Part shown: one piece after another, positions 22,378 through 33,111 of the stretch
How positions within the stretch are numbered: position 1 is the stretch's first letter
Layout: every line of letters begins with the position of its first letter
Assembly (NCBI RefSeq): GCF_954871325.1
Contig: NC_088775.1
Coordinates: 57,947,561-58,011,560 of the forward strand
From: Gordionus sp. m RMFG-2023
Lineage: Eukaryota > Nematomorpha > Gordioida > Chordodea > Parachordodidae
DNA: 64,000 nucleotides
Reading direction: 5' to 3'
Made by a program: the position numbers and the translations under genes
Notes under the pieces: generated by a model
What the model was told of the DNA's origin: nothing
What the model saw: only the letters and a program-made list of their open reading frames with translations
The model's database searches: none

Positions 22378-22875
22378 TCAAATAGACATGGGATTCATCC
22401 AGAAATCCTCAGCTCTCGACGGTTGCGAATTATCAGTTGATATTGTATTAGTCACTAATCTCTGCAAAAAATCTCCTTCATTTGTACCTCGAATCCCATT
22501 CACGAATCGACCCCGAACATCCACATTACTAATATCCACGGCCTGTCTCTCCATCTCCCTATCCAACCCTGAGGTAGTTGCGTCAGTTGGTGGTCTTCCC
22601 TCTGAAACATGATGTCCCCGCTTCCGCCCTGGATACACACGATTCTCAGATATTGCTTGCAAAGGTACGCGAGTCTCCATAGATGGCCGGGAACACTGAT
22701 GCCTCAAGTGTCCCACCTCCTGACAAATGAAGCACCTTCGTCGTCGCACTTCTGGAATTGGTGCCTGGTTCTCGTTAGAGGATCCCGTCGTTAGAGTCAG
22801 TCCATTGTTTTTCTTTATCAGGGTTACTTGCAAGTAGCAATCAACCATGTCGATTATCCTTGATAGAGTTTCCAT
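22378..22875 (-). CDS. Extra zinc-knuckle ORF downstream of pol
   Basis: 165 codons on the same strand as gag and pol, about 1.1 kb beyond the end of pol. It has one CCHC zinc knuckle (CFICQEVGHLRHQC, residues about 48-61) after a basic RRRR run, then a polar tail rich in Arg, Asp and Ser. The ATG at 22875 gives the frame; a 'ttatattag' acceptor-like stretch just upstream would allow expression from a spliced message. No membrane helix or signal peptide, so it does not look like an envelope protein. A knuckle protein in this position is not usual for Gypsy elements. Function unknown; nucleic-acid binding is likely. Looks whole. Confidence 0.7.
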   Translation of the reverse strand: METLSRIIDMVDCYLQVTLIKKNNGLTLTTGSSNENQAPIPEVRRRRCFICQEVGHLRHQCSRPSMETRVPLQAISENRVYPGRKRGHHVSEGRPPTDATTSGLDREMERQAVDISNVDVRGRFVNGIRGTNEGDFLQRLVTNTISTDNSQPSRAEDFWMNPMSI

Positions 22876-23971
22876 GTGGAAGGCTAATTTTCTAATATAA
22901 ATTCCCTTTCAATATAAAGAATGTGTTTATACCCAACCTCCGAAAACTTTATCAATTAAAGTTTTTTTTTAAAAATTATTATTCTCTTTAATTCAAATTT
23001 CACAAAATAAAGAAATTAAATTAATTTTTTAATTTACACTTTTTAAATTATTATTTTCTTTAATTCAAATTTCACAAAATAAAGGTTTTAAATTAATTTT
23101 TTAATTTAAACTTTCCAAACGAAAAAAAAATATAAAATAAAATATTAATTTACCCCTTTCAACATAAATAATATAGATGTATTCATAACAATTTTCGAAG
23201 GAAAAACAAACAACTGTACCAATTAAAGTTTATAATTACAACATCTATAATTATAACCTCAACCAGGCATCTACACCCCTCACCCCCTCTACATTCCTTT
23301 TTAATTTTAATTCCTCTTTTACAAATGCCGCACGTGCTAACCCAACAACAAAAATAATTAATTAATTATATCTCTCTATTTTTTTTTAAAAAAAATATTT
23401 TCCCAGTACCAATACCAATGTTCAACAACCATGATTTATCCTATAAGGTTATGAACAAAAATGTATTCACAAAATGAATTACAACTTTTCTATTCCTTTT
23501 ATTTTTTACACTTTTATTCATTTACAATACATATATTACCACAATTTCAATCTTTTTCCTTGTTTATTACCGACAGCCGGAACCCAGTTTAACTTAACAT
23601 TACATATACATACATATACTTCAATTTCCCGTAATATTACCGAGATAACCTCCTTATTCAATTTCACTTTTTTACATAACATATCAATAAATTCTAATAC
23701 CATCATATAATAATACATAAACTTAAACAAAAAGGTTACCGACCGTTCACGTACATTTTACTCCTTCATAAATATATATATTTACCACTTTAAGATGAGC
23801 CCCTCTCCTATTTGATCCTCTAACTTCCCATTCCCATATACAATATGTTACCCAAACCTTCATTTACACATTATATATTTGCTCGGAAACGAGTCTAATC
23901 CTTCGGGATGCACCTTCATTTTATTTATGTATATAATTTCATATTTATATCATCATATGAGATACCTCAGA
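22876..23971. other. Non-coding region between pol and the knuckle ORF
   Basis: About 1.1 kb, A+T-rich. It contains a roughly 80-bp tandem duplication (about 22970-23110; unit with ctttaattcaaatttcacaaaataaag) and two similar blocks at 22915-22965 and 23165-23232 (aattaaagttt). Otherwise nothing recognised. Confidence 0.6.
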
Positions 23972-26900
23972 TTACTTCCTTGGTCTTAAATGATCATTGT
24001 GGCTCATCACTGTGCCGCCCATTTCTAATTGAATCAAATTCAACTTTGAACCTCTGTTTACCCCAACAATTCCCTTGGTCCATTTCTTGTCCCTCCCGTC
24101 AAACAAACGAGTCCATACTTTTTCTCCAACTTCAAACCTAATCTTTCGGTCCTCCAGAACTCCCTTCTCGTGACTCTCGGCCCTTAGAAAATCTAGGGGA
24201 ACCCTAGTCCTCCGACCCAAAAACAATTCAGCAGGTGTCACTCCCTCCTTATTTCTAGAATTGAGGTAATACAACTGGGCCAAATACACCCCATTCCCTT
24301 GATTGCCGGCCTTTCTTATCCAATTCTTAACAATTGCTACCATCCTCTCAGCTTGACCATTTGAGCTGGGATGATAGGGCGGGGTCAAAATGTGTCGAAT
24401 CCTAGACTCTTTACAAAACTGCTTGAAATTTTCGCTAACAAAGGCAGGTCCTCCATCAGATACAATGGTATCCGGTAATCCAAACCTGGCCATTAATGCC
24501 CTCAATTTCCTTACAACAATTTTCGTGGTATATCCATGTACCTCCTCATACTCTATCCATTTCGAATACGAATCCACTACTAAAAAATACGACCTTTTGT
24601 CTAAATCGAAAAAATCAACATGTAAGCGCTCCCACGGTTTTATCGACCTAGGCCATATCTGACCCACCTCCTTTCGTGGCATCGCCGCACACGAATTACA
24701 CGGTTCACATGTCCTTGTGATATTTTCAATATCTTTTCCCATACCTGGCCACCAAACATATTCACGGGCCCACGATTTCATCTTCCCTTGACCTTGATGT
24801 CCAGCATGTAACAAATTTAAAATTTTACCCCTTAATTTGAACGGAATTACAGCACGATTACCCCTCATTAAACAATCATCTATCACCGACAATTCCTCCT
24901 TAACCTTTTTAAAAACTTTACAATCCTCCTCCCAAGTCTTTTTCCCCATTACACATAACTTTATCCTAGTCATTTCTCTATCTCTCAATGTACTCAACTT
25001 AAGATCCTCCCAATTGGTAGGACCCCCTTTGAGCATATACGAAAGCGAACAAACCAGGGCTTTTTCACTGTTTCGAACGTTATTCTTGTTCCCTTCATCA
25101 TTTCCTTCACTTAATCCTAATCGGGACAAACTATCAGGCAAACAATTCTCTTTACCGCAACGATATCGGATCTCTACATTAAAGCTGCCCACCAACAACA
25201 ACCAACGTTGTAACCGGGGAGACATCATTAACTCCCGATTGTTTTTCCGAAATAAGTGAATTAACGGCTTGTGATCAGTAAAAATTACAAATTTTTTTCC
25301 AATCAAATATTCACGACATTTTGTCAACCCGAAAATCACAGCCAGGGCCTCTTGTTCAATCACAGAATATCTGTTTTCCACCTCACGAAAAACCCGCGAG
25401 AAAAACAAAACGGGTCTCTCCAAGCCCTCTATTACCTGTAATAACGCACCACCAACTCCTTTATTTGAGGCATCCACCGCCAAAACAATTTCCAAGTCAT
25501 TATCAAAACACACCAAAATTGGCTCTTTTCCAATTGTTTCCTTTAAAATTTCAAAAGCAATCTGCTGTACATCCTTCCACTCATAATGAATTCCTTTTTT
25601 CAATAAATCATATAACGGCGCCGCCACCTTTGCAAAATCTTCCACGAACCTATGGTAATAATTGACCATACCCAAAAAAGACTGCAACTCAGCCTTAGTG
25701 TTAGGCCGTTTCATGTTCGATATATTCTTCAAATTTTTATCCAAAGGTTTCACTTCAATTCCATTAATCCGATGACCCAAATATTCAACCTCCATTACCC
25801 CCAGAACACTTTTCTCCTTACTAGCTCTCAAGCCTTTATCACGAATTCTCCTAAACACTTCCTCCAAACGTTGATTATGCTGCTCCGGCGTGACTCCAGT
25901 AATTAACACATCATCCATATAATAAAATACTCCTTCCAATCCTTGGAAAACTGACGCCATGGTCCGTTGAAAAATGGGAGCAGATACACTCAACCCAAAT
26001 GGTAATCTACAAAACGCAAACAATCCCTTTGGAGTCGTTATCGTCAATAATTTACGGATTTCCTTTCTCAAAGGTAACTGCAAATACGCCGACGAAAAAT
26101 CCACCTTGGAAAAATATTTCGCACCCTTCAACTGAGCCAAAATCTCTTCAATCCTAGGCAATGGATATTTAACCTCCACCACCCATCGATTTACCGTGAC
26201 CCTGAAATCCGCACAAAGTCTCAATTTACCATTTGCCTTTTTAACTGGCACTAACGGGGTTGCCCATTCACTATACCCCACAGGAATAATAATGCCGTCC
26301 TTCACCCATCTATCTAATTCCTCATCGATCTCCTTCCTCCATTCGAAAGGAACTCGCCGACAAGCCAAAAAGATCGGTGAAAAACCCTCCCTAAGTTGAA
26401 CATCAACTTGATAATCATTTAAACAACCTAATTTTTCATCAAAAATAATGCCATACTGCCTCACTAGAATAGGAATAGCTTGATTAACCTTATTCCAATC
26501 CTCTTTTCCCCCGGCCACAATTTGCTTCTCATTTCCCTCATTATTATGATCCAACTTACTCGATTCCTCCATTATCTCCTCCGAAATTTCACAAATTTTA
26601 TTATCAGTATTATCCAAATTTTCACTCTCTCCAACATCCATTATTACATTATCACTAGTATCAAAAATATTCCAATAATTATTGGGGGGACCAAACTTGG
26701 TAATCCAATCCCACCCCATAACAGTCTCAACATTTTCCTTTACTACCCATAAATCAAGGAAAAATATAGTATCATTAAGATTAACCCCCAATTTGGCCTT
26801 TCCCAACACAGCAACTTCCGATCCATCAAACTGCCTGACACACATAGCCTCTTTTTCCAGTTTGCCCCCAGGCCAATACTTATAAAAATTTTCCTGCGAC

Positions 26901-27376
26901 ATTAGAGAAATACTAGCCCCGGTGTCAAATAGCATTTCTATATTCCTATGATCAATCCTCAAACTAACCCTCGGACACAAACATGGTCCATCTAATTTTT
27001 CCGTCATTAAAATATCATATGTTTTAATCGGAGACTCAGCGTTTATTTTATCTAAAATAATGATTTCATTGGCATTCTCATTGCCCCTTAAATTCAACTC
27101 GGAATTTAAATTTTTATTACTGACAATTACATTTCTTCTAACAAGATTTGTGGGACATCTTTTCCAAATAAAATTCTTAACATCCCTTCTAAAAGAATAA
27201 CGGACAATATTCCTCGGATATTGTTCCCACCTAAATCGACTAACCTCCCTCTCAGAGAAATTACGAGAATGATTTCTTATTTTACTTCTATCATTTCCCT
27301 CATTTCGACTTATAATATATGTTTTATTATACAAATTTTTCCGAACTCTCGGAGCCCCAACTCCTATATGATTCAC
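23972..27376 (-). CDS. pol: Gypsy-type pol: protease, RT, RNase H, integrase (looks whole)
   Basis: One open frame of 1134 codons, the longest in the window. Domains in order: basic N-terminal stretch; retropepsin with MLFDTGASISLMS (residues about 148-160); reverse transcriptase (about 330-530) with YPLPRIE, KVDFSSAYLQLPL, CRLPFGLS and the YMDD box at about 486-489; RNase H (about 620-750) with VDASNKG and FTDHKPL; integrase with an HHCC finger (about 857-893: LLHAGHQGQGKM, CEPCNSC) and the DDE core (Asp in HVDFF about 921, Asp in VSDGG about 974, Glu in GQAERM about 1010). This is the usual Ty3/Gypsy order and length. All main catalytic residues are seen. It follows gag in the same phase. 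Elements of this kind copy themselves through RNA in virus-like particles; here the block sits inside a DNA-type element. Confidence 0.9.
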   Translation of the reverse strand: MNHIGVGAPRVRKNLYNKTYIISRNEGNDRSKIRNHSRNFSEREVSRFRWEQYPRNIVRYSFRRDVKNFIWKRCPTNLVRRNVIVSNKNLNSELNLRGNENANEIIILDKINAESPIKTYDILMTEKLDGPCLCPRVSLRIDHRNIEMLFDTGASISLMSQENFYKYWPGGKLEKEAMCVRQFDGSEVAVLGKAKLGVNLNDTIFFLDLWVVKENVETVMGWDWITKFGPPNNYWNIFDTSDNVIMDVGESENLDNTDNKICEISEEIMEESSKLDHNNEGNEKQIVAGGKEDWNKVNQAIPILVRQYGIIFDEKLGCLNDYQVDVQLREGFSPIFLACRRVPFEWRKEIDEELDRWVKDGIIIPVGYSEWATPLVPVKKANGKLRLCADFRVTVNRWVVEVKYPLPRIEEILAQLKGAKYFSKVDFSSAYLQLPLRKEIRKLLTITTPKGLFAFCRLPFGLSVSAPIFQRTMASVFQGLEGVFYYMDDVLITGVTPEQHNQRLEEVFRRIRDKGLRASKEKSVLGVMEVEYLGHRINGIEVKPLDKNLKNISNMKRPNTKAELQSFLGMVNYYHRFVEDFAKVAAPLYDLLKKGIHYEWKDVQQIAFEILKETIGKEPILVCFDNDLEIVLAVDASNKGVGGALLQVIEGLERPVLFFSRVFREVENRYSVIEQEALAVIFGLTKCREYLIGKKFVIFTDHKPLIHLFRKNNRELMMSPRLQRWLLLVGSFNVEIRYRCGKENCLPDSLSRLGLSEGNDEGNKNNVRNSEKALVCSLSYMLKGGPTNWEDLKLSTLRDREMTRIKLCVMGKKTWEEDCKVFKKVKEELSVIDDCLMRGNRAVIPFKLRGKILNLLHAGHQGQGKMKSWAREYVWWPGMGKDIENITRTCEPCNSCAAMPRKEVGQIWPRSIKPWERLHVDFFDLDKRSYFLVVDSYSKWIEYEEVHGYTTKIVVRKLRALMARFGLPDTIVSDGGPAFVSENFKQFCKESRIRHILTPPYHPSSNGQAERMVAIVKNWIRKAGNQGNGVYLAQLYYLNSRNKEGVTPAELFLGRRTRVPLDFLRAESHEKGVLEDRKIRFEVGEKVWTRLFDGRDKKWTKGIVGVNRGSKLNLIQLEMGGTVMSHNDHLRPRK

Positions 27377-27391
27377 CTTGCAATCATATAG

Positions 27392-28147
27392 TCAACACGA
27401 ATTTCGTGATACTTCCATGCAGTCCACAGCTACATGTCCCGGCCTTTTACACTTAAAACATAATCGGACCCCATTTAAACTAACCACTTTTACATTGGCA
27501 TTTCCTATATCAGGTCTCTTTAACGGAAATCCATCTTTAAACCTTTGCTCTGGGACTACGCAGGTATCCCTTTTATGTCCTCGCCATCCGCAACGATGGC
27601 AAATGATCATTTCAACAAATCTTTTATTTTCCTCGTAATCATTAAATTTCTTATTCATATTTCTATCACTCACCTGGCTCTTAACCGGACCTTTGCTCTC
27701 CTTCATCAACGCATTGATAGCTTCTTTCATTTCTTTCATTTCCAGGAGGATCCTATCTGACCTCTCCCCAACATTTCCAGCCTTGATTTCCTCTAAAACA
27801 TCTTTTAGATTACTTTCCAAGTCTGCTATTTTCTTCCCATAAATATTCGATATTAAATTAAAATACGTTTCCTCCACTTTCTTTTTATAAACATCTGACA
27901 CCGCAGTGTCCTTCTTCCAATTGCAATACATGCCTGTCAGTACCGCAGTATCCCTTTTTACTAACAATTTCAATATAATAATCAATAAATACATCATTAA
28001 TAATATTCCCACAGTAATCAACTGTTTACCTAAATCCAATTCATTAAAGTTCTTATACATAACTTTATAACCCAAATCCTGATAAAAGAGAACCTTATCC
28101 CCAAAACTACTTCCCACTAGGCCTAAAAAAATAAACCATTTGCTCAT
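27392..28147 (-). CDS. gag: Gypsy-type gag with predicted membrane helix and two zinc knuckles
   Basis: 251 codons. Residues about 43-63 (LITVGILLMMYLLIIILKLL) form a clear hydrophobic helix; a second, weaker hydrophobic start is at residues 3-12. Residues about 85-155 are charged and helical, coiled-coil-like. Two CCHC knuckles, CHRCGWRGHKRDTC (about 183-196) and CFKCKRPGHVAVDC (about 230-243), close the protein. The membrane helix is unusual for Gypsy gag and recurs in LTR element B (7750-7977). gag and pol share one phase with a single UGA followed by CUA between them: a context known for stop-codon read-through, which retroviruses of the gamma type use at this place. Confidence 0.8.
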   Translation of the reverse strand: MSKWFIFLGLVGSSFGDKVLFYQDLGYKVMYKNFNELDLGKQLITVGILLMMYLLIIILKLLVKRDTAVLTGMYCNWKKDTAVSDVYKKKVEETYFNLISNIYGKKIADLESNLKDVLEEIKAGNVGERSDRILLEMKEMKEAINALMKESKGPVKSQVSDRNMNKKFNDYEENKRFVEMIICHRCGWRGHKRDTCVVPEQRFKDGFPLKRPDIGNANVKVVSLNGVRLCFKCKRPGHVAVDCMEVSRNSC

Positions 28148-28344
28148 AAATTCTTTTAATTAATACTAATAATCAATAACAAAAATTTAAATATTTGTAG
28201 AAAATATTAATACAGCACCTAAAATAAAAACTTCTCTATTAGAATCGTATAATGGTAGTACAAATGCGCAGTCAAAAATTCTTAAAAAAATTATATAATT
28301 AAAAATTTTTTGTTTTACCTTCTAAACCGAATAACTCCTAGGAA
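28148..28344. promoter_or_regulatory. Leader of the gag-pol block
   Basis: About 200 bp between the gag start and array C. On the minus strand it holds a donor-like AGAAG/GTAAAA (about 28309-28320) and an acceptor-like TTTATTTTAG (about 28220-28230); element B has a similar ggataa...GGTAAA at the same place, so a leader intron is possible. No LTR or clear primer-binding site seen. Confidence 0.3.
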
Positions 28345-29700
28345 ACTATCACAAAAAACTTCAAAAATAACGATTATGACAATTATCACTTTTCTATGGT
28401 ACATCTTCACTAAATTTTTATTTAAACATGTTTTTAATATATATTTTAACATATTTTCTTCAAAAAAATTCAAAAAACTTTAAAAATAACGTTTATGACA
28501 AATGTCACTTTTCATTGGTACATCTTCACTAAATTTATATTTACACACGTTATTAATACTTATTTTAAGATATTTTCGTCAAAAAAATTCAAAATATTTT
28601 AAAAATAGCGATTATGACAATTGTCACTTTTCATTGGTACATCATCACTAAATTTATATTTACACATGTTATTAATACTTATTTTAACATATTTTCGTCA
28701 AAAAAATTCAAAAAACTTTAAAAATAATGATTATGACAATTGTCACTTTTCTATGGTACATCTTCACTAAATTTATATTTACACATGTTATTAATACTTA
28801 TTTTAACATATTTTCGTCAAAAAATTTAAAAAACTTTAAAAATAGCGATTATGACAATTGTCACTTTTCATTGGTACATCTTCACTAAATTTATATTTAC
28901 ACATGTTAGTAATACTTATTTTAACATATTTTCGTCAAAAAAATTCAAAAAACTTTAAAAATAACTATTATGAAAATTGTCACTTTTCTATGGTATATCT
29001 TCACTAAATTTATATTTATACATGTTATTAATACTTATTTTAACATATTTTCGTCAAAAAAATTCAAAAAACTTTAAAAATAGCGATTATGACAATTGTC
29101 ACTTTTCATTGGTACATCTTCACTAAATTTATATTTACACATGTTATTAATACTTATTTTAACATATTTTCGTCAAAAAAATTCAAAAAACTTTAAAAAT
29201 AACGATTATGACAATTGTCACTTTTCTATGGTACATCTTCACTAAATTTATATTTACACATGTTATTAATACTTATTTTAGCATATTTTCGTCAAAAAAA
29301 TTCAAAAAACTTTAAAAATAACGATTATGACAATTGTCACTTTTCATTGGTACATCTTCACTAAATTTATATTTACACATGTTATTAATATTTATTTTAA
29401 CATATTTTCGTCAAAAAAATTCAAAAAACTTTAAAAATAACGATTATGACAATTGTCACTTTTCATTGGTACATCTTAACTAAATTTATATTTACACATG
29501 TTATTAATATTTATTTTAACATATTTTCGTAAAAAAAAATTCAAAAAACTTTAAAAATAACGATTATGACAATTGTCACTTTTCATTGGTACATCTTCAC
29601 TAAATTTGTATTTACACATGTTATTAATACTTATTTTAACATACTTTCTTCAAAAAAATTCAAAAAACTTATAAAAGAACGATTATGACAATTGTCACAT
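28345..29700 (-). repeat. 118-bp tandem array C (twelve units)
   Basis: Twelve units, mostly 118-119 bp, carrying the reverse complement of array A: AACGATTATGACAATTGTCACTTTTC, (ATT)GGTACATCTTCACTAAATTT, ACATGTTATTAATACTTATTTTAACATATTTTCGTC. Units are highly similar to each other, more so than in array A. Confidence 0.95.
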
Positions 29701-29897
29701 TAAAATATTATCCTTAAAAAGATCATATAAAAAACATCAAAAAAGTTTCATAAAATCCACCTCATTTAATAATAAATAGATAATTTTAAAAAAATGATAA
29801 AAAATTTCACCTAAAAGATTGTTTATTTATCTAATAAAATTTACAATATAATTCCTCAATAAAAGATGTATTTACAAAGAAGATTGTGAAAATCACT
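29701..29897 (-). repeat. Right inverted arm of the 13.1-kb element, inner part
   Basis: Inverted match of about 20680-20885 (ttaaaatattatccttaaaaagatcatat; aagattgtgaaaatcactaataaatta). It resumes at 32860 after the inserted foldback. Confidence 0.85.
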
Positions 29898-29906
29898 AAT
29901 AAATTA
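29898..29906. repeat. 9-bp target-site duplication (left)
   Basis: AATAAATTA, identical to 32851-32859. Confidence 0.85.
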
Positions 29907-32850
29907 CGCAAGGTCTAAAAGTCGAAAGGCTGCATATACGAAAGGCTAAAAAATAATATTGAAAATAAAAATAACAAAGAAAATGATTTGCTTTTTTGCG
30001 AGAAATAACATTACATTATAATATATTAAAAAAATGGAAATTTTAAGATCTTTTCAATTTTTTTATTAATTCTTTGAAATAAATTGCGGTTTTAATTTTA
30101 TTAATTTTTAATTTATATTTTTAATTAATTATATTTGGTTATTTTAAAATAATAGAATTTTTAAAATTATATGTATATTCTATTTAAGTTTTTTTTCAAA
30201 ATTAAATTGATAGTAAGTATAACGATATTGTGAGTACTGGATTAGGGAAAAGGTTAACATCTTAAACGTAATTTTAAGTATCTTTATATCAGAATTAAAT
30301 TTCCTATCCAATTATGCTTAGATGTATTTTTTTACGTTACCGGTTCAAAAAATAATATTTTTGTCGCCAAAACGTTCGAAGGGAAAAGGCTAACATCTTA
30401 AACGTAATTTTGAATATTTTTATATCATTCTACTCAGAATTAAATTTCCTATCTAAATATGCTTAGATGTATTTTTTAACGTTTCCGGTTCAAAAAATAA
30501 CATTTTTGTCGCGAAAACGTTCGAAGGGAAAAGGCTAACATCTAAAGTTTAATTTTATAAATTTTTATATCATTGAACTCAGAATTAAATTTCCTATCTA
30601 AATATGCTTTGATGTATTTTTTTACGTTATCGGTTCAAAAAATAAATTTTAAAAATTTTTTGGTGGTAAAAACGTTCGATGGGAAAAGGCTAACATCTTA
30701 AACGCAATTTTAAGTATTTTTATATCATTGAACTCAGAATTAAATTTCCTATCCAATTATGCTTAGATATATTTTTTTTACGTTTCCGGTTCAAAAAATA
30801 ATATTTTTGTCGCGAAAACGTTCGAAGGGAAAAGGCTAACATCTTAAATTTAATTTTAAAATTTTTTATATCATTGAACTCAGAATTAAATTTCCTATCT
30901 AAATATGCTTTGATGTATTTTTTTACGTTATCGGTTCAAAAAATAAATTTTAAAAATTTTTTGGTGGTAAAAACATTCAATTGGAAAAGGCTAACATCTT
31001 AAACGAATTTTAGGTATTTTATATCATTCTACTCAGAATTAAATTTCCTATCCAATTATGCTTAGATGTATTTTTTTACGTTACCGGTTCAAAAAATAAT
31101 ATTTTTGTCGCCAAAACGTTCGAAGGGAAAAGGCTAACATCTTAAACGCAATTTTAGGTATTTTTATATCATTCTACTCAGAATTAAATTTCCTATCGAA
31201 ATATGCTTTGATGTATTTTTTTACTTTATCGGTTCAAAAAATAAATTTTTTATGATGTTAGACCTTTCCCTTCGAACGTTTTCGCCGCAAAAATGATATT
31301 TTTTGAACCGGAAACGTAAAAAAATACATCTAAGCATAATTGGATAGGAAATTTAATTCTGAGTAGAATGATATGAAAATACCTAAAATTACGTTTAAGA
31401 TGTTAGCCTTTTCCCTTCGAACGTTTTTACCACAAAAAAATTATTAAAATTTATTTTTTGAACCGATAACGTAAAAAAATACATCAAAGCATATTTCGAT
31501 AGGAAATTTAATTCTGAGTTCAATGATATAAAAATTTATAAAATTAAACTTAAGATGCTAGCCTTTTCCCTTCGAACGTTTTCGCGACAAAAATGTTATT
31601 TTTTGAACCGGAAACGTAAAAAAATACATCTAAGCTAATTGGATAGGAAATTTAATTATGAGTAGAATGATATAAAAATACTTAAAATTGCGTTTAAAAT
31701 GTTAGCCTTTTCCCTTCAAACGTTTTTACCACAAAAAAATTATTAAAATTTATTTTTTGAACCGATAACGTAAAAAAATACATCAAAGCATATTTCGATA
31801 GGAAATTTAATTCTGAGTTCAATGATATAAAAATTTATAAAATTAAACTTAAGATGTTAGCCTTTTCCCTTCTAACGTTTTCGCGACAAAAATGTTATTT
31901 TTTGAACCGGAAACGTAAAAAAATACATCTAAGCATAATTGGATAGGAAATTTAATTACGAGTAGAATGATATAAAAATACTTAAAATTGCGTTTAAAAT
32001 GTTAGCCTTTTCCCTTCGAACGTTTTTACCACAAAAAAATTATTAAAATTTATTTTTTGAACCGATAATGTAAAAAAATACATCAAAGCATATTTCGATA
32101 GGAAATTTAATTCTGAGTTCAATTATATAAAAATTAATAAAATTAAACTTAAGATGTTAGCCTTTTCCCTTCGAACGTTTTCGCGACAAAAATGTTATTT
32201 TTTGAATCGGAAACTTAAAAAATACATCTAAGCATAATTGGATAGGAAATTTAATTCTGAGTAGAATGATATAAAAATACCTAAAATTGCGTTTAAGATG
32301 TTAGCCTTTTCCCTTCAAACGTTTTTACCACAAAAAAATTATTAAAATTTGTTTTTTGAACCGATAAGGTAAAAAAATACATCAAAGCATATTTCTATAG
32401 GAAATTTAATTCTGAGTAGAATGATATAAAGATACTTAAAATTACGTTTAAGATGTTAGCCTTTTCCCTAATCCAGTAATCACAATATCGTTATACTTAC
32501 TATCAATTTAGTTTTGGAAAATAACTTAAATAGAATATACATATAATTTTAAAAATTCCATTATTTTAAAATAACCAAATATAATTTAATTAAAAATATA
32601 AATTAAAAATTAATAAAATTAAATAAAATTAAAACCGCAATTTATTTCAAAGAATTAATAAAAAAATTGAAAAGATCTTAAAATTTCCATTTTTTTAGTA
32701 TATTATAATGTAATGTTATTATAATATTTTTCTCGTAAAAAAAGCAATAAATCAATCAAATTACACATTAATCATTTTCTTTGTTATTTTTATTTTCAAT
32801 ATTATTTTTTAGCCTTTCGTATCATGCAGCCTTTCGACTTATACCTACCC
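29907..32850. mobile_element. 2.9-kb MULE-like foldback element
   Basis: Inserted into the right arm of the 13.1-kb element with a 9-bp duplication AATAAATTA, the length typical of Mutator-like elements. The ends share, inverted, gtcgaaaggctgcat.atacgaaaggctaaaaaataatattg, and matching continues for about 300 bp. The interior is two opposed tandem arrays of a roughly 147-bp unit (ggttcaaaaaataa..tttttgtcgc, aacgttcgaagggaaaaggctaacatctt, actcagaattaaatttcctatc.aa.tatgct, tttttttacgtt.cc), about seven units left and nine right, meeting head to head near 31255. No open frame: a non-autonomous element. Confidence 0.85.
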
Positions 32851-32859
32851 AATAAATTA
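32851..32859. repeat. 9-bp target-site duplication (right)
   Basis: AATAAATTA, identical to 29898-29906. Confidence 0.85.
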
Positions 32860-33111
32860 TATTAAAAAGAATATTACATTTTTACAATATAGCAGCATAT
32901 TATTTTTTTTATTAAAAAATATCAAATAAATAAATTTATTTATATTTCAAAATATAATAATATAAATAAAAAATATTAAATCATATCATGTTTATTTGTT
33001 GATAATAATAAAATATTTACATTAAATATAAATAAAATAAATTATTTTACTAAAATAAATAAATAATAATTAATGCTAAGCATCGATGCAGAATTGAGAC
33101 TAATTTATTTT
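32860..33111 (-). repeat. Right inverted arm of the 13.1-kb element, outer part
   Basis: Inverted match of about 20430-20680 (aatattacatttttacaatatagcagcatatta; taagcatcgatgcagaatt). Confidence 0.9.

Noticed and set aside
23474-23760. Small frames downstream of pol
   Set aside because: Low-complexity A+T-rich frames on both strands, no motif.
24390-26885. Plus-strand open frames opposite pol
   Set aside because: Mirror frames of the 1134-codon pol with no motif; shadows.
22080-28560. Arrays B and C as true LTRs of the gag-pol block
   Set aside because: They are direct repeats around the block, but they are made of the same units as the whole arms, show no TG...CA ends, no clear primer-binding site and no 4-5-bp duplication. 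Kept only as one hypothesis.
28345-29700. CRISPR-like array
   Set aside because: Regular 118-bp spacing, but the whole unit repeats, with no short repeat/variable spacer split, and the setting is eukaryotic. It is a satellite array.
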